Below are positions 34,801 to 42,008 of a stretch of 64,000 bases of DNA, one piece after another. The translations under genes were made by a program, and so were the position numbers. The DNA is from Epilithonimonas sp. JDS (GTDB lineage: Bacteria; Bacteroidota; Bacteroidia; Flavobacteriales; Weeksellaceae): the NCBI RefSeq assembly GCF_021261315.1, contig NZ_JAJSAX010000002.1:496001-560000 (forward strand), read 5' to 3'. Numbering within the stretch: the stretch's first letter is position 1; every line of letters begins with the position of its first letter. The notes under the pieces are model-generated. The model was given only the letters and a program-made list of their open reading frames with translations. It was not told where the DNA came from and searched no databases.

Positions 34801-34803
34801 TAA
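28867..34803 (+). CDS. Alpha-2-macroglobulin family protein, thioester-free, with a SusC-like segment
   Basis: This 1978-residue exported protein has a signal peptide (1-22), an N-terminal helical region (to about 340), macroglobulin-type beta domains (MG2-like FLDRKIYRPGQIVYFKVIATG near 546; PKFEVTF near 658), the A2M core start LTDKDGNVSFEFTSPEALTQWKLLFLAHT near 1218, and an alpha/alpha-toroid region (LQNPDGGFSWYQGYPSSYYNSLYILKNLG). The CxEQ thioester is absent. Such proteins are thought to trap foreign proteases. Residues 1145-1192 resemble the start of a SusC receptor (VVTAMGIKREKKSLGYA). Residues 863-887 come from inserted repeats. The gene ends at a strong terminator. Confidence 0.9.
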   Translation: MKIIKSVSVFLLMLFFINFSAQNYYDSQWKKVDENYKKGTYKSNLPIILDIQNQAMKDNNAIQIIKSLKAEFSILKQTHDDTQNDENSKFFSKLQSTETKLKGDEKQLFHLLTLEFINDYYDNNSWKINQKTNIDNQNLSQIETWSKLDFKNFLAKNYSDLEKENSFLKKIQTQKYKEMFDETENLDYFPTLLDWSNFNYIEFLRNQNLFTPNELKVNSKKINDLYDSEISGNSGNSKLYFQHQKINYNCELNHCKDKFAQLEKLVGDESIKGDYKVLIIDEMIELLQQKEDNKTALVWVNKAKELYPKSKFINNILNKENAIKNPQLNLFYEKETQPNKPIHIVAEGKNVKQFSLNIYEVKDDSQGFLNHVFDSYKTPFSKVKKLLVRKDEFSLPVSSDFKSHKTSLELKALPAGIYLAEYVVENSVQGNYYFIVSDSKIIFSKKDDSNPKGNILKLVNNENGKAFINENLDITEYVRGKAVTKYTVKTDKYGNFQFPNSANQEYYRNFLVKNGNNFSMINVYGYDYGNRNKSENQESAQIFLDRKIYRPGQIVYFKVIATGINGETQKMKTLDKVKLNITLNDTNGEELQTLKLTTNEFGSVNGSFTLPKNKLNGNFNIEVDDDNNSAYNINGYADFQVEEYKRPKFEVTFEPIKDEYKYGQTIQLKGKAIMFSGVALSNSTVNYEIKKQNIRWRYFWWYLRGNDNENSILGTAKTNEKGEFTIKVELKKDETLEGIQIDNYAINASVTDINGETQSADTNVKVASVSHYISADNVNNIFSDEAVKLTVSTKNYNDQVLAKSYNAKLEKLEEPKQIFRSQFENTIQDLPKLSKEEFVQKFPHDRFGKSDDVKNWKVEKLIVDGLREPQPDNAKKPTTNNQQPTTNLDLGKLEAGTYKLQLYNIEGKDTIKTEQFFKVWDKKSLGQNQKPFLEIIKPKQDFKRGEKAKVFVYSAVPDALVNVFVQNGKGETVTETHSFKNGILEYETLIPKDETVSRVNLQFQLVAFNDVKTENVDLKIADSKDDLKIETVTFRDKLQPGQKEKWTVKVSGAGNEKINAEVLASMYDKSLDQFASNSWNWQGFYSQFFQSSYDLRNGLSQENYSKYFKYLTIDNVSSPQFNWFDNTIAMGYGRRNMVYSEMAMAPVANKLEGNVAGIVVTAMGIKREKKSLGYASDSVKTQDIEEVVTTSIKEKNLDKVPVRQNLNETAFFYPNLLTDKDGNVSFEFTSPEALTQWKLLFLAHTKDARSATLEKSVVTQKEFSVTPNYPRFLREGDELNLQSKLSSLVNQKLNGVAQLQILDAFTNEDISEKFGINQLTAVSGFNKEQTFSLSENGNSVVNWKVKVPNDVSSIIIKIVAKAGNFSDGEQKAIAVLPNRMLVTDALPIFVKEGQTKTFTLENLKNSNSKTLTNVSNTLELTTNPIWEIMFALPSLKNDTNNSADVIFNKWFADVLASEIFKANPKLKTVFDEYQSKGLLTSNLEKNQELKQLLLEETPWVLESKNETEQMEKLARLFDANTMRNSIQNDWSELQKLQNPDGGFSWYQGYPSSYYNSLYILKNLGRINDWLKGNVADYQSSEQKEMVAKLVSYVDNEVNKYWKTDKDNVWNNFVIDYLDTRSYWEKEYPLKNKGATLKSLVTSKAKTAKITDFTFFGLHRSALLFNNYGLKEVSKKLMTYLKETSTDTETQGVYWKQNLNDWGWYSSKTVNHAGALEAFNKLTPTDETFIEEMKIWLVTQKEVNSWGSSRGTAEVIFTILNSGKSWTSVESDKAEITWGGKALKPQTQATGYVKQAIISDNLDKNLATVSIKKDSPGIVQGGLFWQYYEDLDKIKSSESYISITKELYKKVKTENGEQLIKINGNSPIKVGDKVTVRMILNTDRNMEFIHLKDMRAAGFEPLDVISGYEWKNNLGYYQSTKDASTNFYIEYMPKGKYVFEYDYVANASGKFSNGITTLQNYYAPQMNAHTQGTKVEISE
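31447..31535 (+). repeat. Dispersed repeat R3 plus CAACAACC-type repeat inside the macroglobulin gene
   Basis: GATGGGCTTCGAGAGCCTCA (31456-31475) followed by GCCTGACAA is R3 in reverse orientation; the flank TTAATTGTT before it is also shared with the intergenic copy at 43981. A run of ACCAACAACC units follows at 31498-31524. Together they encode DGLREPQPDNA and PTTNNQQPTTN, in frame. Confidence 0.65.
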
Positions 34804-34827
34804 AATTAATTTTAAAATGTTAAAATG

Positions 34828-34861
34828 ACAACCAAATAGTAATATTTGGTTGTTTTTTTTT
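34828..34861 (+). terminator. Terminator of the macroglobulin gene
   Basis: ACAACCAAATA and TATTTGGTTGT form a perfect 11-bp stem with a GTAA loop, followed by a long T run. Confidence 0.93.
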
Positions 34862-34970
34862 AATTTTAGAACCTTGTTAATCGATTGTATTTAAAATTAT
34901 ATATCATCTATTAGTTTAAATACAAACAAAATCAATGAGTTAAAATTCTATCAAATAATATAAATTAATT

Positions 34971-37220
34971 ATGGTAAAACAATTATTAACGGCAACCGGC
35001 ATTATGGCTTCTCTAATGCTGAGTGCACAAAAAAACTTTTGGAATCAGGTCCAAAACACAAGTGTTTTAGGTAAGACCGCTCTGAAAGAGAGAAACACGA
35101 CACCTGTAGATTACAAGCTCTACAAACTTGACGTACAAGGTATACAGTCAGAACTTGCTAAAGCTCCTAAAAGGGAATCCAGCAATGACAATTTTATTTT
35201 AAAATTTCCAACCTCATCCGGAAAACTTGTAGATTACATTGTAAAGGAAGCGCCAGTTTTGGCTGCAGAATTGGGTAATAAGTATTCTGACATCAAATCA
35301 TACGTCGGCTATCAGAAAGATCATTCTGAAAACACGATCAGATTTAGCACATCTCCTTATGATGGTATCAATGTGATGTATTTTGACAACTGGGAAGTTA
35401 GCTATTTGGATACTTATACTAACGATCTATCCACGTACATTGTTTACAAACGTAACAGCCTGCCTGCAAATCCGGAAAAGTTCAATTGCGGCTACGAAGA
35501 AAGCAACTTTATACAGCAGCCGGAGAGTCTTCCAATAACATTAAAAGCGCCAATCGTGAGAGACGGGCAAATGAGAACTTACCGTATGGCATTGGCCTGT
35601 ACGATTGAATATGCAGCTTACCACGTGAACAGAGCTGGACTGAGCGGCGGAACGACTGCACAGAAGAAAGCAGCTGTACTGGCTGCAATGAATGCATCTA
35701 TGACCAGAGTAAACGGTGTTTATGAAAAAACACTTTCTCTCACGATGGTTTTGGTTCCAAACAATGATCAGATTATCTTTATTGACAGTGATAATTTTGA
35801 CAACGCCAACTCTGCTCCGACATATCCGTTGCTGGGACAAAATCAAACCGTTTGTGACAGTGTGATTGGTAGCGCAAATTATGACATCGGCCACGTCTTC
35901 AGTACTGCATCTGGCGGTGTAGCTACGTTGAGATCGCCTTGTAATGCCGCAACGAAAGCGCGTGGTACTACAGGCACTAACTCTCCTATCAATGATGCCT
36001 TTAATATTGATTATGTAGCGCACGAGATCGGTCATCAGTTTGGCGGAAATCACACCTTCAGAGCAAATACTGGATCTTGTACAGGCAATGCGAATGATGG
36101 GACAGCAGTAGAACCAGGAAGTGGATCTACAATTATGGCATACGCCGGAATCTGCGGAACACTTAATAACATACAGACCCGAAGTGATGCATACTTCCAT
36201 TCTGTAAGTGTGAATGAAATGTATAATTTCATCTCCCGCACCACAGATTGTTCTGTAAAAACACCTAACAATAATTCGGTACCAAGTGCTGATGCAGGTG
36301 CAGATTATACAATCCCTTACGGTACAGCATTTGTCTTAACAGGAACTGGAACAGATCCAGATGGTGATGCACTGACATATCTTTGGGAACAAACAGATGC
36401 AGCATCTTTAGCAAACAGTCCGCAACCGCCAACCGCGACAGCTGTGGCAGGGACAGTCTTTAGATCATTCACACCGACTGCCTCTCCTCATAGATATTTC
36501 CCTACAATGGCTTCTATTGCTAACAATATTTTAAATCCGAAATGGGAAGTGATCCCTACGGTAGAAAGAGATCTTAATTTTTCTCTTCTTGTAAATGACA
36601 ACAAGGCTACAGGAAATCAATCTGCAAGAGATCTAATGAGAGTAAGCGTAATGCCAACAGGTCCTTTCAAAGTGACTTCACAGACTGCTGCGGCTAACTA
36701 TATTGGTGGAAGCCAGCTTGCGGTAACTTGGGATGTTGCAGGAACAAATGCAGAACCTATCAATACAGCAAATGTGCAGATTTATATCTCGTCTGACAAC
36801 GGACTTACTTATCCGACTCTATTGGCAGAAGTTCCGAATAACGGATCTGCTTCTGTGACACTTCCAAATTTGGATAACGGAAATGCGAGAATTATGGTGA
36901 AAGCTGTGAACAATATTTATTTCGCTGTGAATTCGGCTAGATTTAATATTAATAAAAATCTTGCAGTTAATGAATCTGCGTTCAACAAAGGCTTTGACAT
37001 CTATCCAAATCCTGCCAAAGGAGAAGTTAACATCTCATTGACAAATAAGGTTAAAGGTGCAAGTTATCAAATCCTTGATCTGTCCGGAAAATTGATTTCT
37101 AACGGCGCTTTGGAAAATGAAAAAACTAAAGTAAACATCTCGACTCTTAAAACAGGAACTTACAGAATCGTAATTTCTAACAACGGAGATACAACGAGCA
37201 AAAATCTAATGGTTAAATAA
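34971..37220 (+). CDS. Secreted reprolysin-type (M12B) metalloprotease with T9SS sorting domain
   Basis: The 749-residue protease has a signal peptide (to about residue 20), a propeptide-like region, and a metzincin zinc site HEIGHQFGGNHTF with His351, His355 and His361. A downstream Met in GSTIMAYAGICG is the expected Met-turn. After the catalytic part come a PKD-like domain (about 440-540, SADAGADYTIPYGTAFVLTG), a second beta domain, and a type A T9SS tail (FDIYPNPAKGEVNISLTNK to the end). It should be secreted through the outer membrane and digest proteins outside the cell. It is transcribed alone. Confidence 0.93.
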   Translation: MVKQLLTATGIMASLMLSAQKNFWNQVQNTSVLGKTALKERNTTPVDYKLYKLDVQGIQSELAKAPKRESSNDNFILKFPTSSGKLVDYIVKEAPVLAAELGNKYSDIKSYVGYQKDHSENTIRFSTSPYDGINVMYFDNWEVSYLDTYTNDLSTYIVYKRNSLPANPEKFNCGYEESNFIQQPESLPITLKAPIVRDGQMRTYRMALACTIEYAAYHVNRAGLSGGTTAQKKAAVLAAMNASMTRVNGVYEKTLSLTMVLVPNNDQIIFIDSDNFDNANSAPTYPLLGQNQTVCDSVIGSANYDIGHVFSTASGGVATLRSPCNAATKARGTTGTNSPINDAFNIDYVAHEIGHQFGGNHTFRANTGSCTGNANDGTAVEPGSGSTIMAYAGICGTLNNIQTRSDAYFHSVSVNEMYNFISRTTDCSVKTPNNNSVPSADAGADYTIPYGTAFVLTGTGTDPDGDALTYLWEQTDAASLANSPQPPTATAVAGTVFRSFTPTASPHRYFPTMASIANNILNPKWEVIPTVERDLNFSLLVNDNKATGNQSARDLMRVSVMPTGPFKVTSQTAAANYIGGSQLAVTWDVAGTNAEPINTANVQIYISSDNGLTYPTLLAEVPNNGSASVTLPNLDNGNARIMVKAVNNIYFAVNSARFNINKNLAVNESAFNKGFDIYPNPAKGEVNISLTNKVKGASYQILDLSGKLISNGALENEKTKVNISTLKTGTYRIVISNNGDTTSKNLMVK

Positions 37221-37242
37221 TTAATCATTATTATCCATAAAA

Positions 37243-37272
37243 AAAAGACCAACTTAATCGTTGGTCTTTTTT
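37243..37272. terminator. Bidirectional terminator between the protease and barrel genes
   Basis: AAAAGACCAAC and GTTGGTCTTTT form a perfect 11-base stem with a 6-base loop and T runs on both strands, between two convergent genes. Confidence 0.88.
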
Positions 37273-37287
37273 GTTTCTCAGCAGATC

Positions 37288-37884
37288 TTAAAATCCATAT
37301 TGCAGTCCTATCTGCAAAGCGCTGTTGCGAAGTTGCTTGTCATCATTGCTCCAAGTGGTAGAACCTGATTTTTTGATATCGGTAAAGCCAACCAGATATC
37401 TTGCTCCTATTGTAATATTATTAATTCTGAAACCAAGTCCTACTGCTCCACTCAAATCAAAACTGTTGTAGTTGGAATTATTTCTGTACTTCTTAATTGT
37501 GACCACATCATCCGTTTTGTTTCTGTCACTGTTTCCGATTAAAAAGGAAAATTGCGGTCCAGCTTCCACAAACAATTTAGGAATGGGCTCAAACTGAAAC
37601 ATTATAGGCGCAGAAATGTAATCCAGACCAAGTGTGTGAGACGTTTTGGTATTATCATATTTTACGCCGACACTATTATAAAGCACCTCTGGCTGAATGC
37701 TGAAAACACTGTTAACCGGTGCGTGCATATAAACCCCTACAAAATAGCCAAGTTTGGCATTGGTATCATCCCAACTTCTCTCCTTGCTTATTGTCGAAAT
37801 ATTTGCGCCGCCTTTTACCCCAAATGACTGTGCCGAAATAAGGGATGTTGCAGCAATCGCCAATACCTGAAATATCTTCTTCAT
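37288..37884 (-). CDS. Outer-membrane beta-barrel protein (porin-like)
   Basis: The 198-residue protein has a signal peptide (MKKIFQVLAIAATSLISAQ) and an OmpA/PorT-type eight-stranded barrel pattern: FGVKGGANISTI, KLGYFVGVYMHAPVNSVFSIQPEVLYN, and a final strand LQIGLQYGF with terminal Phe, the barrel-assembly signal. It is a paralogue of the next gene upstream (37979-38659), sharing the FSIQPEVLY, LDYI-PVMFQF and ARY-GFTDI blocks. The function is unknown: family members act as structural proteins or narrow pores. Confidence 0.9.
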   Translation of the reverse strand: MKKIFQVLAIAATSLISAQSFGVKGGANISTISKERSWDDTNAKLGYFVGVYMHAPVNSVFSIQPEVLYNSVGVKYDNTKTSHTLGLDYISAPIMFQFEPIPKLFVEAGPQFSFLIGNSDRNKTDDVVTIKKYRNNSNYNSFDLSGAVGLGFRINNITIGARYLVGFTDIKKSGSTTWSNDDKQLRNSALQIGLQYGF

Positions 37885-37906
37885 AAATATAATTGTTTAT
37901 TGGTCA

Positions 37907-37914
37907 CAAAAATA
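37907..37914 (-). promoter_or_regulatory. -7 promoter box for the barrel gene at 37884
   Basis: On the minus strand TATTTTTG matches TAnnTTTG, 23 bases before the ATG. Confidence 0.45.
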
Positions 37915-37925
37915 TAAATTAAGAA

Positions 37926-37955
37926 ACAAAAAAAGACCGAATTAATCGGTCTTTT
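37926..37955 (-). terminator. Terminator of the barrel gene at 38659
   Basis: AAAAGACCGA and TCGGTCTTTT form a 10-bp stem with an ATTAA loop; on the minus strand a T run follows. It separates the two paralogues into separate transcripts. Confidence 0.88.
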
Positions 37956-37978
37956 GTAATATTTAAGATTTTGTAATA

Positions 37979-38659
37979 TTAGAATTTGTAAGACAATCCA
38001 ACTTGAAAAGCATTATTTCTATTTTTTCCGCTTTGCTCCAAAGTAGTATTACCATCTTCTCCATTATTTTTTTTACTGATATCAGTAAAACCTGCTACAT
38101 ATCTTGCATTTATACCAAAGTTTTGAGTGAAATTAAATCCAAGTCCTAAAGCAGCTCCCATATTAAATCCGCTAAAATTGTCTTTAATATCTCTACTATC
38201 TGAATCGTAACTATCTGCATCAAAATTACCTTCTACATTAGTATAGCTTGAATTTCTAGCTTTTGCACTAATAAGAAATCCGAACTCTGGACCAGCTTCC
38301 AAATAAAAATTTGGTGTTGCATTAAATTGGAACATTACTGGAACTGTAATATAGTCTAAGTTTGTACTGCTAGAAAGTCTGTACGAATAATCTGAACCTG
38401 CAACAGTTCCAGAACCTCTTTCTGTAATTTTTGCTCCCATTTGGCTATACAAAACCTCTGGCTGAATACTAAACATTTCACTAATTGGTGCGTTCATAAA
38501 AATACCGCCATAAAAACCTGCCTTGGCTTTTGAATCTTCATAACCATCATCGGAGATTGATGAAACATTAAGACCTGCTTTTAAACCGAATGTTGGACTT
38601 GTTTGAGCGAATGCAAAAGTTCCTGCTACTAAACCTAATCCTAAAAATAACTTTTTCAT
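37979..38659 (-). CDS. Outer-membrane beta-barrel protein (porin-like), paralogue
   Basis: This 226-residue protein has a signal peptide (MKKLFLGLGLVAGTFAFAQ) and the same barrel blocks as the neighbour at 37288: FGLKAGLNVSSIS, FSIQPEVLYSQMGAKI, LDYITVPVMFQF, GINARYVAGFTDIS, with C-terminal GLSYKF. It is longer because of an extra loop around residues 75-90 and a Ser/Asp/Tyr-rich loop at about 140-160. The pair looks like a tandem duplication that has since diverged, with separate promoters and terminators. Confidence 0.9.
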   Translation of the reverse strand: MKKLFLGLGLVAGTFAFAQTSPTFGLKAGLNVSSISDDGYEDSKAKAGFYGGIFMNAPISEMFSIQPEVLYSQMGAKITERGSGTVAGSDYSYRLSSSTNLDYITVPVMFQFNATPNFYLEAGPEFGFLISAKARNSSYTNVEGNFDADSYDSDSRDIKDNFSGFNMGAALGLGFNFTQNFGINARYVAGFTDISKKNNGEDGNTTLEQSGKNRNNAFQVGLSYKF

Positions 38660-38804
38660 AATATCAAATTTTAATTTTGTTTTACGGAAAGCATACTTCC
38701 AAATACTTTGCCAAAAAATTAAAAATAATTGATATTTTTTTTAATTATGATCTCAAATAATTAATTATCAATGGATTAAAAAACTTATTCATTGAATAAT
38801 ATCA

Positions 38805-39851
38805 TTAATTAACATTCATATTTTTATAGAAATCCAGAGTCAAAATGATCTGATCTGCGTGTAATTTCTGATCAAAAACGCAACTTCCGACACCATTGAT
38901 GAGTGAAAAATTGATATTTCCATCCTGATTTTTCTTATCATTAAACATCAAATCCATAATTGCCCCATTCTTAAATTCAGAAATATCGATGTAAGGAAAG
39001 AATCTCTGGATCTTTGTAATGATGGTAGAAGAGTCGTCCACATCTATTAATCCTGCAAGAAATGCTAAATGTGTTTCGCAAATCATTCCAAGGGCAACGG
39101 CCTCGCCGTGTGGAATTAGAGTTCCTTTTTTCATAAAAAGACTTTCCACCGCGTGACCAATGGTGTGGCCAAAGTTAAGAATCTTGCGTACATTTTCCTC
39201 TTTAAAGTCATTTGTCACCACATCATTCTTAATTTCCATACTTCTGTTGATGAACGGCGCAAGATCTTCCGGCGTGATTTTATATAATGAACTTAATTCG
39301 TTCCAGTGGTTTCCGTCGGCAATCAAACCGTGTTTCAGCATTTCTGCAAAACCACTTCTCAGTTCTTTAAAATCCAAAGTTTTCAGGAATCCGGGATAGA
39401 AAAAAACACCTTCCGGCAAAGCGAAAGTTCCGATGATATTTTTGAGAAACTGATGGTCAATTCCTGTTTTTCCGCCGATAGACGCGTCACACATTGCCAG
39501 CAACGTTGTTGGAATATTGATAAATCTGAATCCTCTTTTATAAGTCGAAGCCACGAAACCGCCCATATCCGTTACTACTCCACCGCCAAGATTGATCAGT
39601 AAAGATTTCCTGTCAGCTTCCATTTCTGAAAAAATTTCCCAAAGTTGAGTGGCTGTTGCGATGTTCTTATTCTCTTCACCAGCTTCTATTTCGATGATTT
39701 CAAAAGGTGCATCGGTTGCTAGATTGGGAAGTAAAATGGGAAGACAATGTTCGTGTGTATTTTCATCCACCAGAATAAAAATTTTACTTGGCGAAACTTC
39801 GTCTATATATAGATTAAGACTGCTGAAATCTTTGTCGAGTTCCTGTATCAT
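38805..39851 (-). CDS. aroB: 3-Dehydroquinate synthase
   Basis: This is the second enzyme of the shikimate pathway, turning DAHP into 3-dehydroquinate with NAD and a metal ion. The 348-residue protein shows the NAD-binding NLGGGVVTDMGGFVASTYKRG, FINIPTTLLAMCDASIGGKTGIDH, the active-site Lys/Glu region SGFAEMLKHGLIAD, and the zinc ligand motifs NFGHTIGHAVES and HGEAVALGM. Length is near the family norm. It is monocistronic, with a TAnnTTTG box just upstream. Confidence 0.96.
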   Translation of the reverse strand: MIQELDKDFSSLNLYIDEVSPSKIFILVDENTHEHCLPILLPNLATDAPFEIIEIEAGEENKNIATATQLWEIFSEMEADRKSLLINLGGGVVTDMGGFVASTYKRGFRFINIPTTLLAMCDASIGGKTGIDHQFLKNIIGTFALPEGVFFYPGFLKTLDFKELRSGFAEMLKHGLIADGNHWNELSSLYKITPEDLAPFINRSMEIKNDVVTNDFKEENVRKILNFGHTIGHAVESLFMKKGTLIPHGEAVALGMICETHLAFLAGLIDVDDSSTIITKIQRFFPYIDISEFKNGAIMDLMFNDKKNQDGNINFSLINGVGSCVFDQKLHADQIILTLDFYKNMNVN

Positions 39852-39865
39852 AACTAATATTTTAA

Positions 39866-39873
39866 CAAAAATA
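39866..39873 (-). promoter_or_regulatory. -7 promoter box for aroB
   Basis: On the minus strand TATTTTTG matches TAnnTTTG, 15 bases before the ATG. Confidence 0.45.
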
Positions 39874-39962
39874 AAAACAAAATGAATAGCAAACTGATTA
39901 TTTTGAGATTAATTTCAATGATGTGCATTATCAAGAAACATTAATCTAAAATCAAATCATTG

Positions 39963-40445
39963 CTATTTGTAGGCTTTCAAATCGTTTTGAAAAATTGTCG
40001 ATTGTAGTTTTATATCCGAAACTTCCTTTTGATCTATTTTTTCATTCTGATTAATGACATTCCCATTTACAAAGTAAAATCTTGATTCTGAAATTAATTT
40101 TGGTTCGATATATTGACCTTCATTATCAATTGTTTGAAACTTCTTTCTCAGCACAAAAATTAAGTCATTGTGATTAAAATAAAATTGAGTCACGATCTCC
40201 TGGTTTGATAATCCTACAGAATGTACTATTTTTTTTAATTCCTTCCTGGTATAAAAACCTTCCAATTCCTGGCCATTATCCGTCACTTCATTTTTAACAT
40301 CGACAAAATAATCGTTGGAGATTTTCTTTACCACATAATTTTTGGAATTGTTAATGATCTCAACTTGTTTTCTGATTGCACTAACATTTTGACCGAAACC
40401 AAAAACCGGCAGACAGAAAATCAATAAAATAACAAACTTTTTCAT
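39963..40445 (-). CDS. Hypothetical secreted protein
   Basis: This 160-residue protein has a signal peptide (MKKFVILLIFCLPVFGFG) and a mature part of alternating polar strands (VKKISNDYFVDVKNEVTDN, EIVTQFYFNHNDLIFVLRKKF, SESRFYFVNGNVI). No family is recognised. It resembles small periplasmic or surface proteins common in flavobacteria. It lies between lpdA and aroB on the same strand; the lpdA terminator separates it from lpdA. Confidence 0.75.
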   Translation of the reverse strand: MKKFVILLIFCLPVFGFGQNVSAIRKQVEIINNSKNYVVKKISNDYFVDVKNEVTDNGQELEGFYTRKELKKIVHSVGLSNQEIVTQFYFNHNDLIFVLRKKFQTIDNEGQYIEPKLISESRFYFVNGNVINQNEKIDQKEVSDIKLQSTIFQNDLKAYK

Positions 40446-40460
40446 AAGGTTAAATTAAAC

Positions 40461-40489
40461 AAAAAAGAGAAGCTAAATCGCTCCTCTTT
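40461..40489 (-). terminator. Terminator of lpdA
   Basis: On the minus strand AAAGAGGAGC pairs with GCTTCTCTTT (one G-U pair) and is followed by a T run. Confidence 0.85.
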
Positions 40490-40517
40490 AATATGAATTT
40501 GAATCGTATTATATAGA

Positions 40518-41921
40518 TTACATATGAATCGATCTCTTTCCAGTAGCATCCAAAGCCGCTTCTTTCACAGCTTCTGCATAAGTTGGATGCGCGTGAGAAC
40601 TTCTTGCGATGTCTTCTGCACTTGCACGGAACTCCATTGCGATCACGCCTTCTGCAACCAGATCTGCTGCTCTTGCGCCAATCATATGGAAACCTAGCAC
40701 CTCATCCGTTTTCTCATCAGCGATGATTTTTACAAATCCGTCTGTATCACCACTAGCACGGCTTCTTCCTAAGGCTCTCATTGGGAAACTTCCCACTTTG
40801 TAAGCCACGCCTTCTTCTTTCAATTGCTCCTCGGTTTTACCAACGCCTGCAACTTCCGGCCAAGTGTAGACAACGCCTGGGATCAGGTTATAATTGATGT
40901 GAGGTTTTTGACCAGCCAAAATCTCAGCAACCAAAGTTCCCTCTTCTTCAGCTTTGTGAGCCAACATCGCACCTTTGATGACATCACCGATTGCGTAAAT
41001 GTTAGAAACATTCGTCTGCAAATGGTCGTTGGTTTTCACTCTTCCTCTTTCGTCCAGTTCTACGCCAGCTTTTTCCAATCCAAGTCCGTCTGTGTAAGGT
41101 CTTCTTCCTACAGAAACCAGAACGTAATCACCTTCGAAGCTTACTTCCTCACCTTTCTTGTTTTTAGCTGTTACTTTAACAGAATCTCCATTTCTTTCAA
41201 CCGCCGAAACAGCTGTAGAAAGTTCGAATTTCATCCCTTGTTTTCTAAGAACTTTTTGCAATTCCTTAGACAAACTTCCGTCCATTCCAGGAATGATCTT
41301 ATCCATAAACTCGACCACAGTCACTTGAGAACCTAATCTCAAATAAACAGAACCAAGTTCTAATCCGATAACACCTCCTCCAATTACTACCAAATGTTTT
41401 GGAATTTCTTTAAGATTCAAGGCTTCTGTGGAAGTGATGATTCTTTCTTTATCAAGATTGATGAAAGGCAAGCTGGATGGTTTGGAACCAGTTGCGATGA
41501 TTGTATATTTAGATTCGATCACTTCGGAAGAACCGTCGTTTTTGGAAACTTTGATCTGGGTTGCAGATTCGAAACTTCCAAGACCTTCAAAAACGGTGAT
41601 CTTATTTTTATCCATCAAAAAGTTGATTCCCTTTGTGGTTTGATCCACCACTTCGTTTTTGCGGGCGATCATTCTTGCGATATCAGCAGTCGGCTCATTG
41701 ATGATGATCCCGTGATTTGCAAAGTCGTGTTTTGCCTTTTCGAAATGTTCAGAACTATCAAGCAAAGCTTTTGAAGGAATACATCCAACATTAAGACAAG
41801 TTCCGCCTAAGGTTGAATATTTTTCAATAATTGCTGTTTTGAAACCCAATTGGGCAGCACGGATTGCCGCAACATATCCACCAGGACCAGAACCGATAAC
41901 GGTTACATCAAATTGACTCAT
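40518..41921 (-). CDS. lpdA: Dihydrolipoyl dehydrogenase
   Basis: The flavoenzyme reoxidises dihydrolipoamide in 2-oxoacid dehydrogenase complexes and the glycine cleavage system. The 467-residue protein has the FAD site VIGSGPGGYVAAI, the redox disulfide Cys42/Cys47 in GGTCLNVGCIPSKALL, the NAD site VVIGGGVIGLELG, and the catalytic His-Glu in HAHPTYAEAVKEA. The ATG at 41921 (MSQFDVTVIG) is chosen; an upstream TTG at 41984 would add 21 residues before the FAD fold and overlap the promoter box. Confidence 0.96.
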   Translation of the reverse strand: MSQFDVTVIGSGPGGYVAAIRAAQLGFKTAIIEKYSTLGGTCLNVGCIPSKALLDSSEHFEKAKHDFANHGIIINEPTADIARMIARKNEVVDQTTKGINFLMDKNKITVFEGLGSFESATQIKVSKNDGSSEVIESKYTIIATGSKPSSLPFINLDKERIITSTEALNLKEIPKHLVVIGGGVIGLELGSVYLRLGSQVTVVEFMDKIIPGMDGSLSKELQKVLRKQGMKFELSTAVSAVERNGDSVKVTAKNKKGEEVSFEGDYVLVSVGRRPYTDGLGLEKAGVELDERGRVKTNDHLQTNVSNIYAIGDVIKGAMLAHKAEEEGTLVAEILAGQKPHINYNLIPGVVYTWPEVAGVGKTEEQLKEEGVAYKVGSFPMRALGRSRASGDTDGFVKIIADEKTDEVLGFHMIGARAADLVAEGVIAMEFRASAEDIARSSHAHPTYAEAVKEAALDATGKRSIHM

Positions 41922-41954
41922 ATTATTTTGATTATTATTCGAATAAAATTTCCT

Positions 41955-41962
41955 CAAATTTA
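41955..41962 (-). promoter_or_regulatory. -7 promoter box for lpdA
   Basis: On the minus strand TAAATTTG matches TAnnTTTG, 34 bases before the ATG at 41921. Confidence 0.45.
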
Positions 41963-42008
41963 CGGAATTAATGCCATTTAGCAAATTCTAAAAGCCACAA
42001 ACTCTCCA

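Noticed and set aside
28867-34803. Thioester in the macroglobulin
   Set aside because: I looked for a CxEQ motif in the alpha/alpha-toroid region; it has no cysteine there.
35541-36200. 219-codon frame antisense to the metalloprotease gene
   Set aside because: It is the shadow of a gene with a clear zinc site and sorting tail; its Cys/Ser/Ile content is an artefact.
40824-41336. 170-codon frame antisense to lpdA
   Set aside because: lpdA is certain on the other strand; no motif in the shadow.
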